Assembly (NCBI GenBank): GCA_964407165.1
Contig: CAYOUJ010000017.1
Coordinates: 1-41,464 of the forward strand
Origin: CAZPKH01 sp964407165
GTDB taxonomy: Bacteria > Bacteroidota > Bacteroidia > Bacteroidales > Muribaculaceae
DNA: 41,464 bases
Direction: 5' to 3'
Of this stretch, positions 22,754 through 29,878 are shown one piece after another; position 1 is the first letter of the stretch; each line of letters opens with the position of its first letter. Position numbers and translations under genes: made by a program. The notes beneath the pieces were generated by a model. It had not been told where the DNA came from. It was given only the letters and a program-made list of their open reading frames with translations, and made no database searches.

Positions 22754-22758
22754 GGCCG

Positions 22759-22766
22759 CAAAGTTA
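22759..22766 (-). promoter_or_regulatory. -7 box of HAD gene promoter (leaderless)
   Basis: TAACTTTG, then CGGCC, then ATG: exactly 5 nt, the same spacing as at the two divergent promoters at 2185-2211. Confidence 0.65.
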
Positions 22767-22787
22767 CGAAAAAATTTGAAAACAATG

Positions 22788-22820
22788 AAAAAGGGGCGCG
22801 CCCGACGAATGGACGCGCCC
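22788..22820 (-). terminator. Rho-independent terminator of the 789-aa secreted protein gene
   Basis: GGGCGCG (22794-22800) and CGCGCCC (22814-22820) form a perfect 7-bp stem; on the minus strand CTTTTTC follows. It lies 25 nt after the stop at 22845. Confidence 0.8.
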
Positions 22821-22844
22821 ACAGTTCAAACAAATTGGTTTAGG

Positions 22845-25214
22845 TTAGGGGTTTACCATGACCTTCTCGACAGTGCGCGAGCCGTCGGCCTTGGTGGTGA
22901 CGCGGAGGTAGACGCCTGCTGCCGGATCGGCCACGCGGCGTCCGGTCAGATCGAAGTAGGCGGGTGCGCCCATGGTCTCGTCGGCGTCAATGCCGTCGAT
23001 GCCGCTCTCCTGCGTGAAGGTGACAGCGCCGGTCACGGGATTGAACGTGACAGTGCCGGCGCGCATGGTCTCGCCGAGGCTGCAGTTGTCCATCGTGCCG
23101 TTGATGAGGGTGTACGGCTCCTTGGTGTTGGTCATCATCTCGGTGACGCCGCCGAAGTTATACTTGTCATAGTCGGCGTCGGCTATCTTGAACTCCTGGC
23201 CCTTGATGATGTCGATGCCCGAGAGACGGTATACGTTCTCCTCCCCCTCGACGGGAAGCAGGCGGTAAGTCTCGTAAGCTCCCCAGGCGTTGAAGCCGCC
23301 ACGGAGGTAGAGGTTGACAGGCTCCGGCTCGGGAACGGTGAGATAGAACGCGTGGCTCATATCCTGGCCGACAAAGTTGCCAACCTCGTCGACAGCCTTG
23401 ACGCGCATCTTGTACCATCCCGACCCGGCAGGCTCCTTGACGTCGGCGAGCTTGAAGAAGCAGAAATATCCCAAGTCGTTGACGTAGGTGTAGGAGTCCA
23501 TCTCTATCGACTGCCACTCGTCCGTGCCCACGGGAGCCACAGAAACCTCCATGTCGCTGCCCTGAAGGAAGTTGCCGATCACATACCCGCCGTCGGCGTA
23601 GGCTATGGTGTCATTGACCACCTTAGCGGTGTCGGTCACAAGCAGGTAGCCGAACTTCGGCGGGGTCATGTCGCCCTTCGAGTTGATGTTGATGCCCACG
23701 GTGGTGACGGTAGTTGCGGTCACGGCGCCGTCGACCTGCGTGCCGTAAGTGAAGTCAAACTCGTAGCTGTTGCCCATGACAAGCGTGCTCCCGAAGACAT
23801 CATTGAGAGTCTTTGTTTCGCCATTGACGCGCACGCCCGTGAGATACTTGTTGGGGTTGATGCGCTCTATCCACTCGTTGTGCTGGCCGCGGACGGTGTA
23901 GCTGGCGCCGATGCCGGTGACCACATCGCTCGACGAGGTGAAAGAGACCGTTGCCTGGCCGTAGGTGGCCTTGGTGAAGAAGCGCTCGGGCTTGGCTATG
24001 CCCATGTATGACGGATACTTGTACTCGGCCAGGTAGGTGGTGTAGGGCCAGACTATCAACTTGCCGTCGACCATGGTCATCACGCCCGAATACTTGGTCT
24101 CGATCTGTGCGCCGCCGTCCACTTGGTCGTAGGTGACGCCGACCATGGCGCCGCCATAGATATAGTCGGCCGAAGGTGCCTTGTCGATGTTGGGGAGCGC
24201 CAGGAGCATCTGCGCGTCTTCGTGAGCCGTGCTGCCGTCGAGGCCGTAGGTGCTGACGTAGGTAACCTGGCCGTTGCTGACGGTGCGGTACTCAAACGCG
24301 CGGCCGCCGAAACCGGTCGACTTCTCGGCCTCTGTCAGATAGAAATTGGCGTCGAAAGTGCGGTAGTTCTCCGTGCTGGTAACATACACGGAGTCGCGGG
24401 CGAACGGGCCGTTGTCCACCAGTATGCTCACCGTCCAGCCGCCGTCGTCGGTGGCCTTGCGGGCGCGGCTGTTGATGAAGCTCTGCTCGGTCATCTCGGA
24501 GGCAAGGACATAGACCGAGCTGCCGCCGATGGTCGAGATGACGCCAGAATAGCTGGGGAAAAACATCTCGGTGTCGACGTTGGTGCCGTCGCCCTCGGGC
24601 ATAGTGGTCCCGTCGGGCATGCAGTGGCTGAAGTACAGCTCATGCTTGGCGTCGTTGAAGTCCACCGTAGCCGTGTAGTTCTCTTCGTCGAGGTCCACGA
24701 TGGTGGCGCACATTACGCTCTTCTCCGTCTTGGTGCCGTCGGCATTGGTGACCGTAAGCTTGCCGAAACCGCCGACTATGTAGCGGCCCGGCTCGATGGT
24801 CATATAGGCTGCCGATGCCTCGTCTGGCTTGGACGGCATGGCGATGGCCGACGCCTTGGTCTCGAGGTTGTAGAACTGGATCATGCCCGACATGGAGAAC
24901 GTGGCACCCTCCACCGTCATCGCCTTGTAGATGGCGTAGGGGGTGAATTTGGTGGCTCCGGAGGGCATGGCCTGACGACGCTCCATCTCGGCATCGTACA
25001 TTTTGGCCACGTCGGGCATGTTGAACACCAGCGTGCCAGGCTCGAGATCGGTGCGGGTGCCTTCCCAGATGATGTCACCGCTGACGGCCTGTGGCATCGC
25101 CTTGAGCGTCCGCTCTACCAGCGCCTGAAATTCCAGCGCCTCGGGCGACGTGGCCTGTGCCGCCGTCATGCCCGCCAACGCTATCAGCACGAGTAAAATC
25201 TTTACTTTTCGCAT
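22845..25214 (-). CDS. Large secreted multidomain protein with type-IX-like C-terminal tail
   Basis: 789 aa. A signal peptide (RKVKILLVLIALAGMTAAQA) is followed by a large strand-rich region without a recognised catalytic motif. At about 625-690 is a carbohydrate-binding-like module (NLYLRGGFNAWGAYETYRLL, then KGQEFKIADADYDKYNFGG) of the type found in SusE/SusF-like outer-membrane proteins. The C-terminus (AYFDLTGRRVADPAAGVYL and onward to KVMVNP) follows the pattern of type IX secretion sorting tails (GxxV ... aGvYl ... K v). The start at 25214 opens the signal peptide. Single gene with a long leader (about 230 nt) and a G9 tract near its promoter. Probably surface-exposed; ligand unknown. 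Confidence 0.82.
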   Translation of the reverse strand: MRKVKILLVLIALAGMTAAQATSPEALEFQALVERTLKAMPQAVSGDIIWEGTRTDLEPGTLVFNMPDVAKMYDAEMERRQAMPSGATKFTPYAIYKAMTVEGATFSMSGMIQFYNLETKASAIAMPSKPDEASAAYMTIEPGRYIVGGFGKLTVTNADGTKTEKSVMCATIVDLDEENYTATVDFNDAKHELYFSHCMPDGTTMPEGDGTNVDTEMFFPSYSGVISTIGGSSVYVLASEMTEQSFINSRARKATDDGGWTVSILVDNGPFARDSVYVTSTENYRTFDANFYLTEAEKSTGFGGRAFEYRTVSNGQVTYVSTYGLDGSTAHEDAQMLLALPNIDKAPSADYIYGGAMVGVTYDQVDGGAQIETKYSGVMTMVDGKLIVWPYTTYLAEYKYPSYMGIAKPERFFTKATYGQATVSFTSSSDVVTGIGASYTVRGQHNEWIERINPNKYLTGVRVNGETKTLNDVFGSTLVMGNSYEFDFTYGTQVDGAVTATTVTTVGININSKGDMTPPKFGYLLVTDTAKVVNDTIAYADGGYVIGNFLQGSDMEVSVAPVGTDEWQSIEMDSYTYVNDLGYFCFFKLADVKEPAGSGWYKMRVKAVDEVGNFVGQDMSHAFYLTVPEPEPVNLYLRGGFNAWGAYETYRLLPVEGEENVYRLSGIDIIKGQEFKIADADYDKYNFGGVTEMMTNTKEPYTLINGTMDNCSLGETMRAGTVTFNPVTGAVTFTQESGIDGIDADETMGAPAYFDLTGRRVADPAAGVYLRVTTKADGSRTVEKVMVNP

Positions 25215-25453
25215 TGTAATAATTGAAGGGGGGTTAGTGTTGGGGGCGCCTGTTCCCTGCGGTGCCCGCAATGGATGATGATTGTGTAGATGAAAATAGG
25301 CGGGAACACGTCAGCTTAATTTTACCCTGGTTTGTGATAATGCCTGCAACGATGATAATGCTTGCAATGCTTTGCCGGCGTGTGCCGGAGGCGGGTGACA
25401 ATGGGCTGACAGCCTACTTTTTCTTCGCAGATTTTTAAGGAAGTATCCGACGA

Positions 25454-25461
25454 CAAAGGTA
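25454..25461 (-). promoter_or_regulatory. -7 box of the secreted protein gene
   Basis: TACCTTTG on the minus strand; transcription would start near 25449, giving a leader of about 230 nt. At the -33 distance there is a G9 tract (25478-25486) rather than TTTG. Confidence 0.55.
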
Positions 25462-25477
25462 AGTAAATAAGGTTTTA

Positions 25478-25486
25478 CCCCCCCCC
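25478..25486 (-). repeat. G9 homopolymer in the promoter region of the secreted protein gene
   Basis: Nine G's followed by TAAAA on the minus strand, 16 bp upstream of the -7 box and so across the -33 position. Same sequence context (G9-TAAA) as at the acyltransferase start. Confidence 0.9.
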
Positions 25487-25576
25487 GTGACATGTTTTTG
25501 TAACACTATTTACTTAATTTAAGTATATTTATGTTTCGTAAACATTCTCTAATTCAATTATTCAAATTTAAGCGAC

Positions 25577-25798
25577 TTGCCCCAATGGGGCAATGTGATG
25601 ATAACTCCGGGCAAGCGAAGCGCAGCCCGGGGGAGCGGGGCGGCGTCCTCGCTCCCCGCGCCCTAAAAGGGCGCACTGATGATTGGTTCTTAAATCATTA
25701 GCGCACCCCCTTGGGGTGCCGAGGTTCTTCGCCCTCGGCTTCCCCGGGCTGCGCTTCGCTTGCCCCGGGTTATCATCAAGATGCCCCGTGGGGGCATC
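25577..25798. repeat. Multi-hairpin intergenic element
   Basis: This 222-bp stretch is almost entirely paired. Long arms 25597-25632 and 25742-25777 (34 of 36 complementary) enclose hairpins at 25633-25659 (copy 5 of the GC palindrome), 25658-25674 (GCGCCC/GGGCGC), 25703-25719 (GCACCCC/GGGGTGC) and 25719-25738 (CCGAGG/CCTCGG). Outside the arms are hairpins TTGCCCC/GGGGCAA (25577-25593) and GATGCCCC/GGGGCATC (25780-25798). It lies behind the esterase stop and upstream of the secreted protein promoter. No coding potential. It occupies the main part of the 631-bp gap 25215-25845; the rest is leader and promoter of the secreted protein. Confidence 0.88.
25633..25659. repeat. 27-bp GC palindrome, copy 5 (intergenic)
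   Basis: Same length and orientation as the coding copies with two substitutions (GTCC for GCCC in the loop, GCTCCCC in the right arm), one of which restores pairing with the extended GGGGAGCG left arm. It is part of the multi-hairpin element, which may be the source from which coding copies arose. Confidence 0.88.
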
Positions 25799-25845
25799 TA
25801 CTTTATGATTCTTTGTAATACGTGGACTGTATTGACAGTTGGTAA

Positions 25846-26778
25846 TTACTCCCGAGCGGCCTTCTCGAAGTGATCGTGGAAGAATTTCAGGTGCACCGGC
25901 AGCGACTTCTTCCAATAGGCCCAGCTGTGCTTGCCGGGGCGGGTGGTGAAGGTGTGCTTGATGCCCCGTTTGGTCAGAGCGGCGTCCATCGCGCGGTTGT
26001 CCTTGATGAAGAAGTCTTCGGTGCCGCAGTCGAAGATGATGTTGTATTGCCCGGGCTTCATGCTGTCGACCAGAGTCACGGCCGAGCAGTCTGCCCACCT
26101 CTTCTGGTTCTTTTGGTATGTGCCGAGGGCGCGGTCTACTTCCCACCCGTTGCGCGGGTGAGTTTTGATGTCGAGTCCGCCTGACATGCTGCCGATGTTG
26201 CCAAACACGTCGGGGTGGCGCCCGGCAAGCCAGAAGGCGCCGTGGCCGCCCATGCTAAGGCCCGTGACGGCGCGGCTCTCCGGCTCGATGATGGTGCGGA
26301 AGGTGTCGTCGACGAAAGGCACTAACTCATCTATTATATAGCTCTCCATCTGCATCTTGGCGTTGACCGGAGAGTCATAGTACCAGCTGTTGCGACCGTC
26401 AGGACAGACAATGATCATGTTATAATCAGTCGCCAGCTTGGGCAGGTCGAAGTTGCGCGCGTAGTCGGTGTGGTCGCCGGAATAGCCGTTCAATATATAT
26501 ACTGTGGGATATTCCTCGCGGTCATCGTCGAAATAGGTGGCGGGCAGTGCATAGACAAACTTTGCCGGCGAGGGTATCTTCGAGCATTCGAGAGTGACGG
26601 TGTCGATAAACTTGCCCTTTGTCGGCTCATACTTTGGAGCTCCCGTCTGCGTTGGAGGAAGCCCGACAGTGACATCTTGCGTCGCCGGTGACTGCGCGTC
26701 ACTCTTCGACGCCCACGAGCAGGCAAACAGCGCCGTGCCAACAGCCACCAATATTGCGGAGAGAAGTATTTTCTTCAT
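25846..26778 (-). CDS. Lipoprotein esterase (esterase D/feruloyl esterase type)
   Basis: 310 aa. Signal with lipobox ALFAC (Cys20), so membrane-anchored outside the cytoplasm. The alpha/beta-hydrolase domain of the putative esterase family shows the nucleophile Ser175 in GLSMGGHG, the acid near D255 in CGTED, and His284 in RPGKHSWAYW; PTVYILNGYSGDHTDY carries the oxyanion region. Members hydrolyse acetyl or feruloyl esters on plant polysaccharides or other small esters. Downstream of ychF on the same strand, separated by a CTAAAAA inverted repeat; no separate promoter box was found in that gap, so it may be read through from ychF. Confidence 0.9.
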   Translation of the reverse strand: MKKILLSAILVAVGTALFACSWASKSDAQSPATQDVTVGLPPTQTGAPKYEPTKGKFIDTVTLECSKIPSPAKFVYALPATYFDDDREEYPTVYILNGYSGDHTDYARNFDLPKLATDYNMIIVCPDGRNSWYYDSPVNAKMQMESYIIDELVPFVDDTFRTIIEPESRAVTGLSMGGHGAFWLAGRHPDVFGNIGSMSGGLDIKTHPRNGWEVDRALGTYQKNQKRWADCSAVTLVDSMKPGQYNIIFDCGTEDFFIKDNRAMDAALTKRGIKHTFTTRPGKHSWAYWKKSLPVHLKFFHDHFEKAARE

Positions 26779-26781
26779 GAT

Positions 26782-26890
26782 TAGTTTTTAGTTTTAAGTT
26801 TTTAGTTTTTAGTAATTTGCTTTTAGTTTATAGCAGTTACCCATCAAACAGGCATTTCACTAAAAACTAAAACCTAAATACGAAAAACTA
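26782..26890. repeat. CTAAAAA-armed inverted repeat with GGCATTTC core (copy A)
   Basis: 32-bp arms at 26782-26813 and 26859-26890, mostly complementary, built from CTAAAAA/TTTTTAG heptamers. GGCATTTC at 26851-26858 abuts the right arm. The spacer shares CATCAAA and AGGCATTTCAC with the copy at 27998-28103. It fills the gap between the esterase start and the ychF stop. Confidence 0.92.
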
Positions 26891-26892
26891 TA

Positions 26893-27987
26893 TTAAACAT
26901 TAAATCGGAAGTGCATGATGTCGCCGTCTTGCACGACGTACTCCTTACCTTCGACGGTCATCTTGCCTGCCTCCTTGACTGCGGCCTCGGATCCAAGTGT
27001 CACATAGTCGTCATACTTGATGACCTCAGCACGGATGAAGCCTTTCTCAAAGTCGGTGTGGATGATGCCGGCGCACTTGGGAGCCTTGCTTCCGCGGCGG
27101 AATGTCCATGCGCGGCACTCATCCTCGCCGGCGGTGAAGAACGTCTGCAGGTCGAGCAGGGCGTAAGCAGAGCGTATCAGGCGCGCCACGCCGCTCTCCT
27201 CCAGACCCATCTCCTCGAGAAACTCCTGGCGCTCCTCGTAAGTCTCCAGTTCGGCAATGTCGGCTTCGGTAGCCGCAGCGACTATGAGCAACTGAGCACC
27301 CTCACCCTCGATGGCCTTGCGAACGGCGTCGACGTAGGCGTTACCGCTGACAGCCGAGCTGTCGTCGACGTTGCACACATACATCACCGGCTTGGAGGTG
27401 AGCAGGAATAGGTCGCGGGCGTATCGCTGCTCGTCGACGGTCTCAAAAGTCACCGAGCGCGCGGGCCGTCCGGCTTCAAGGGCCTCCTTGTAAGCGCTCA
27501 GCACACCCACGGCCATCTTGGCCTGCTTGTCGCCCGTGGCCGCCTGCTTCTGCGTCTTGGCCATGCGGCTGTCGACCGTCTCCAAGTCCTTTATTTGAAG
27601 CTCGTAGTCGATAATCTCTTTGTCGCGTACCGGGTCGATGGTGCCGTCGACATGGGTGATGTTGTCGTCGTCGAAGCAACGGAGTACGTGTATGATAGCG
27701 TCGGTCTCGCGGATGTTGGCCAAAAACTTGTTTCCGAGCCCCTCGCCCTTGCTGGCGCCCTTGACCAGGCCGGCGATGTCGACTATCTCCACCGTCGCGG
27801 GCACCACGCTGCGGGGATGGCACATCTCCACCAACTTGTTGAGCCGGGCGTCAGGGACGGTGATGACGCCGACGTTGGGCTCTATGGTGCAGAACGGGAA
27901 GTTGGCCGACTGGGCCTTGGCGTTGCTCAAGCAGTTAAAGAGTGTCGACTTGCCGACATTTGGCAGCCCGATGATGCCGCATTTCAT
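26893..27987 (-). CDS. ychF: Obg-like redox-regulated ATPase YchF
   Basis: 364 aa. P-loop GLPNVGKSTLFN (7-18), the unusual non-GTP specificity motif region, DIAGLVKGASKGEGLGNKFL (switch II), a coiled-coil insertion around residues 120-200, and a C-terminal TGS domain with FRRGSKAPKCAGIIHTDFEKGF split over two strands and the final DGDIMHFRFNV. YchF binds ribosomes and hydrolyses ATP. The start at 27987 (MKCGIIGLPNVG) is the family N-terminus; an in-frame start further upstream would be read from the repeat. Flanked on both sides by near-identical CTAAAAA inverted repeats. Confidence 0.97.
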   Translation of the reverse strand: MKCGIIGLPNVGKSTLFNCLSNAKAQSANFPFCTIEPNVGVITVPDARLNKLVEMCHPRSVVPATVEIVDIAGLVKGASKGEGLGNKFLANIRETDAIIHVLRCFDDDNITHVDGTIDPVRDKEIIDYELQIKDLETVDSRMAKTQKQAATGDKQAKMAVGVLSAYKEALEAGRPARSVTFETVDEQRYARDLFLLTSKPVMYVCNVDDSSAVSGNAYVDAVRKAIEGEGAQLLIVAAATEADIAELETYEERQEFLEEMGLEESGVARLIRSAYALLDLQTFFTAGEDECRAWTFRRGSKAPKCAGIIHTDFEKGFIRAEVIKYDDYVTLGSEAAVKEAGKMTVEGKEYVVQDGDIMHFRFNV

Positions 27988-27997
27988 ATCTGAAGTA

Positions 27998-28103
27998 TTT
28001 AGTTTTAAGTTTTTAGTTTTTAGCAATATGTTTGATAGTCAGAAGTGTAAAGGCCATCAAAAAGGCATTTCACTAAAAACTAAAAACTTAATACTAAAAA
28101 CTA
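27998..28103. repeat. CTAAAAA-armed inverted repeat with GGCATTTC core (copy B)
   Basis: Arms at about 27998-28023 and 28071-28103; GGCATTTC at 28064-28071 abuts the right arm. Lies within the leader of ychF (transcription start near 28107). Close relative of copy A on the other side of ychF. Confidence 0.92.
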
Positions 28104-28112
28104 ATTTGACTG

Positions 28113-28120
28113 CAAAGGTA
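28113..28120 (-). promoter_or_regulatory. -7 box of ychF promoter
   Basis: TACCTTTG followed by C on the minus strand; a TTG lies 20 bp upstream. It overlaps head-on with the fabD promoter, whose -33 box is at 28128-28131. Confidence 0.65.
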
Positions 28121-28127
28121 AGCAATT

Positions 28128-28159
28128 TTTGGATATTTGCCAAGACTTTGCTACCTTTG
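28128..28159 (+). promoter_or_regulatory. Promoter of fabD
   Basis: TTTG at 28128-28131, 20-bp spacer, TACCTTTG at 28152-28159 and C. It gives a leader of about 85 nt that ends in a TTATAAG array. Confidence 0.7.
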
Positions 28160-28215
28160 CACCCGATTTCGGAGCACAACGTATTTGTGCTTACACCAAT
28201 AGGACAATCAACTAC

Positions 28216-28249
28216 AAGTTATAAGTTATAAGATATAAGTTATAAACTA
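28216..28249. repeat. TTATAAG array abutting the fabD start codon
   Basis: Tandem TTATAAG-type heptamers (with one ATATAAG variant) run up to the base before the ATG, so they form the whole ribosome-approach region of the message. Confidence 0.88.
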
Positions 28250-29128
28250 ATGAAAGCTTACGTATTCCCCGGCCAGGGCGCACAGTTTGTAGGTATGGGC
28301 AAAGACCTGTACGAGAGCAACGCCGATGCCCGCCAACTCTTTGAAAAAGCAAACGATATCCTCGGCTTCCGCATCACCGACCTGATGTTTGAGGGCACCG
28401 AAGACGACCTCAAGCAGACCCGCGTCACCCAGCCCGCCGTGTTCCTCCACTCTGTCATACTGGCTAAGTCGATGGGCGACGAGTTCCGTCCCGACATGAC
28501 CGCCGGCCACTCGCTCGGCGAGTTCTCTGCTCTCGTTGCCGCCGGCGCTCTGTCGTTTGAGGACGGCCTCCGCCTGGTAAGCGCCCGCGCACAGGCCATG
28601 CAGAAGGCCTGCGAAATCAAGCCCTCCACCATGGCCGCCGTGCTTGCCCTCCCCGACGAGACCGTCGAGCAGGCATGCGCAGAGACCGAGGGCGTGGTTG
28701 TCGCCGCCAACTATAACTGCCCCGGCCAAGTGGTGATCTCCGGAGAGATTGAAGCTGTGGATGCCGCCTGCGAGAAGCTGAAAGCCTCCGGTGCCAAGCG
28801 CGCACTGCGCCTGAAGGTGGGCGGTGCTTTCCACTCCCCGCTCATGGAGCCTGCTCGCGCCGAGCTTGCAGCCGCCATCGAGGCTACTGACTTCTCCACC
28901 CCCGTCTGCCCCGTATACCAAAACGTAGACGGACGCCCCCACACCGACCCGGCCGAGATCAAGGCCAACCTCGTTGCCCAGCTCACCTCTCCCGTGCGCT
29001 GGACCCAGAGCGTCCAGGCCATGATAACCGACGGCGCCACCGAGTTCGTCGAGCTCGGCCCGGGCAAGGTTCTCCAAGGACTCGTGATGAAGATCGATCG
29101 CAACATGACCGTCTCAGGACGCCAGTAA
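28250..29128 (+). CDS. fabD: Malonyl-CoA:ACP transacylase FabD
   Basis: 292 aa. Transfers malonyl from CoA to acyl carrier protein for fatty acid synthesis in the cytoplasm. Family motifs: FPGQGAQ (6-12), the nucleophile Ser88 in GHSLGE, the Arg-containing region near SARAQAMQ, the catalytic His in GGAFHSPLM, and the C-terminal ELGPGKVL. Length as expected. Single gene, not beside other fab genes, followed by a strong hairpin. Directly preceded by a heptamer array. Confidence 0.97.
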   Translation: MKAYVFPGQGAQFVGMGKDLYESNADARQLFEKANDILGFRITDLMFEGTEDDLKQTRVTQPAVFLHSVILAKSMGDEFRPDMTAGHSLGEFSALVAAGALSFEDGLRLVSARAQAMQKACEIKPSTMAAVLALPDETVEQACAETEGVVVAANYNCPGQVVISGEIEAVDAACEKLKASGAKRALRLKVGGAFHSPLMEPARAELAAAIEATDFSTPVCPVYQNVDGRPHTDPAEIKANLVAQLTSPVRWTQSVQAMITDGATEFVELGPGKVLQGLVMKIDRNMTVSGRQ

Positions 29129-29145
29129 TCCAGTCGGCATACGTT

Positions 29146-29193
29146 ATAACGCAAGGCGCGAAGCGGCTCCGTCAGCCTCGCGCCTTGCGTTAT
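29146..29193 (+). terminator. Strong hairpin after fabD
   Basis: ATAACGCAAGGCGCGA (29146-29161) and TCGCGCCTTGCGTTAT (29178-29193) form a perfect 16-bp stem with a 16-nt loop. It has no T tract but sits between convergent fabD and the toxin remnant. Confidence 0.7.
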
Positions 29194-29203
29194 CCTCTAA
29201 CGT

Positions 29204-29476
29204 CTATTTATCATTGTAATGACCGTATGCTTAAAGCACAGTCACAGTAACCACTAAGTCAGTAATGTTATACACCAACCTGTGCTTTTTCGGGATACGC
29301 CGAGACCAAGTTTCCTCCTCGTAATTTTTAAGACGTTCAGGTTGTCTTGTGCCTTAACGTGGATGTGCCTTTAATTCCTCAAGCAACTTATTCAGTTTTT
29401 TGATGGATTGAGGTTCGTATCGACCAAGAAGCTTAAGATCATCGGTTGCTTGCTGAGTAAAGACTAACGCGTACAT
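29204..29476 (-). pseudogene. YoeB/Txe-type toxin pseudogene (two nonsense codons)
   Basis: The frame opens with MYALVFTQQATDDLKLLG and runs on as a typical Txe/YoeB mRNA interferase: LLEELKAHPR, then TAA (29354-29356), GTRQPERLKNY, WSRRIPKKHRLVYNI, VTVTVL, then TAA (29231-29233), and AYGHYNDK with a final TAG at 29204-29206. The two TAA codons fall inside otherwise intact conserved stretches (HPxxGT and the C-terminal GHY), with no frameshift, so the gene decayed by point mutation. The ATG at 29476 overlaps the antitoxin end by 13 nt, the usual arrangement. Without read-through the product would end after about 40 residues and lack the catalytic half. Confidence 0.85.
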
Positions 29477-29733
29477 AAGAGACGGTTAACAAAATCTTCT
29501 ACAGATTCATTAGGTTTCATTGCGATACACTCGCCTTGTCGCATCTGCTCATAACCTCTATCTATTTGTGCCCTGAATTGCTCCTGAGTCATCAGAGTCG
29601 GGTCCTCCTCCACGGGCGCAAGCTTGAAGTTGCCATGGTCGCGAGAGCGCAAGATTACATCCTGGCCGCTGGCGGCCAAGCCAAGATATTTGCCACGGTG
29701 ACGGCTAAATTCAGTTGATGTTATTACTGTCAT
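29464..29733 (-). CDS. Phd/YefM-family antitoxin
   Basis: 89 aa. The N-terminal half has the Phd/YefM DNA-binding fold (VITSTEFSRHRGKYLGLA and an ILRSRDHGNFKLAPV strand-turn), and the C-terminal part, after EEDP, is the flexible toxin-binding region (QFRAQIDRGYEQMRQGE). It binds its promoter as a repressor and would neutralise a YoeB-type toxin. The partner toxin behind it is a pseudogene, so this is an orphan antitoxin that may protect against related toxins or act as a regulator. Promoter box at 29778-29785. Confidence 0.88.
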   Translation of the reverse strand: MTVITSTEFSRHRGKYLGLAASGQDVILRSRDHGNFKLAPVEEDPTLMTQEQFRAQIDRGYEQMRQGECIAMKPNESVEDFVNRLLCTR

Positions 29734-29777
29734 ATCCTTTTGTTTTTGGAAAGATAGGAATTATTTTTTGGATTTGC

Positions 29778-29785
29778 AAAATTAA
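29778..29785 (-). promoter_or_regulatory. -7 box of antitoxin operon
   Basis: TAATTTTG followed by C on the minus strand, about 45 nt before the ATG and directly behind the terminator of the giant protein gene. Confidence 0.5.
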
Positions 29786-29789
29786 AGGG

Positions 29790-29822
29790 CGGCCCGTGCA
29801 GGAGTTACCAGCACGAGCCGCT
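29790..29822 (-). terminator. Terminator of the giant surface protein gene
   Basis: GCGGCCCGTGC (29790-29800) and GCACGAGCCGC (29812-29822) pair over 11 bp with one G-T. On the minus strand CCTTTAATTTT follows. It is 57 nt beyond the stop at 29879. Confidence 0.7.
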
Positions 29823-29843
29823 CATTATACCAGAGGGCCATTA

Positions 29844-29877
29844 ACCGGTTAGCCGGTTAGCCGGTTAGCCGATTAGT
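29844..29877. repeat. GGTTAGCC octamer array
   Basis: Four near-perfect tandem copies of CCGGTTAG directly behind the giant gene stop codon, the only octamer array of this kind in the window. Confidence 0.85.
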
Positions 29878-29878
29878 C

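Noticed and set aside
22668..25196. Two long plus-strand frames opposite the 789-aa secreted protein
   Set aside because: Antisense shadows without motifs, promoters or plausible N-termini.
25311..25493. Small ORF of 60 codons upstream of the secreted protein
   Set aside because: It spans the promoter box and G9 tract and has no recognisable features; better explained as leader and promoter DNA.
29204..29476. Recoded TAA codons in the toxin gene
   Set aside because: Other genes in the window end normally at TAA (for example sod, the methyltransferase and the DUF5606 gene), and no recoding signal is seen; point-mutation decay is simpler.
29844..29877. GGTTAGCC array as part of the GGCATTT repeat family
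   Set aside because: It has an 8-bp period, no inverted arm and no core, so it is listed as a separate simple array.
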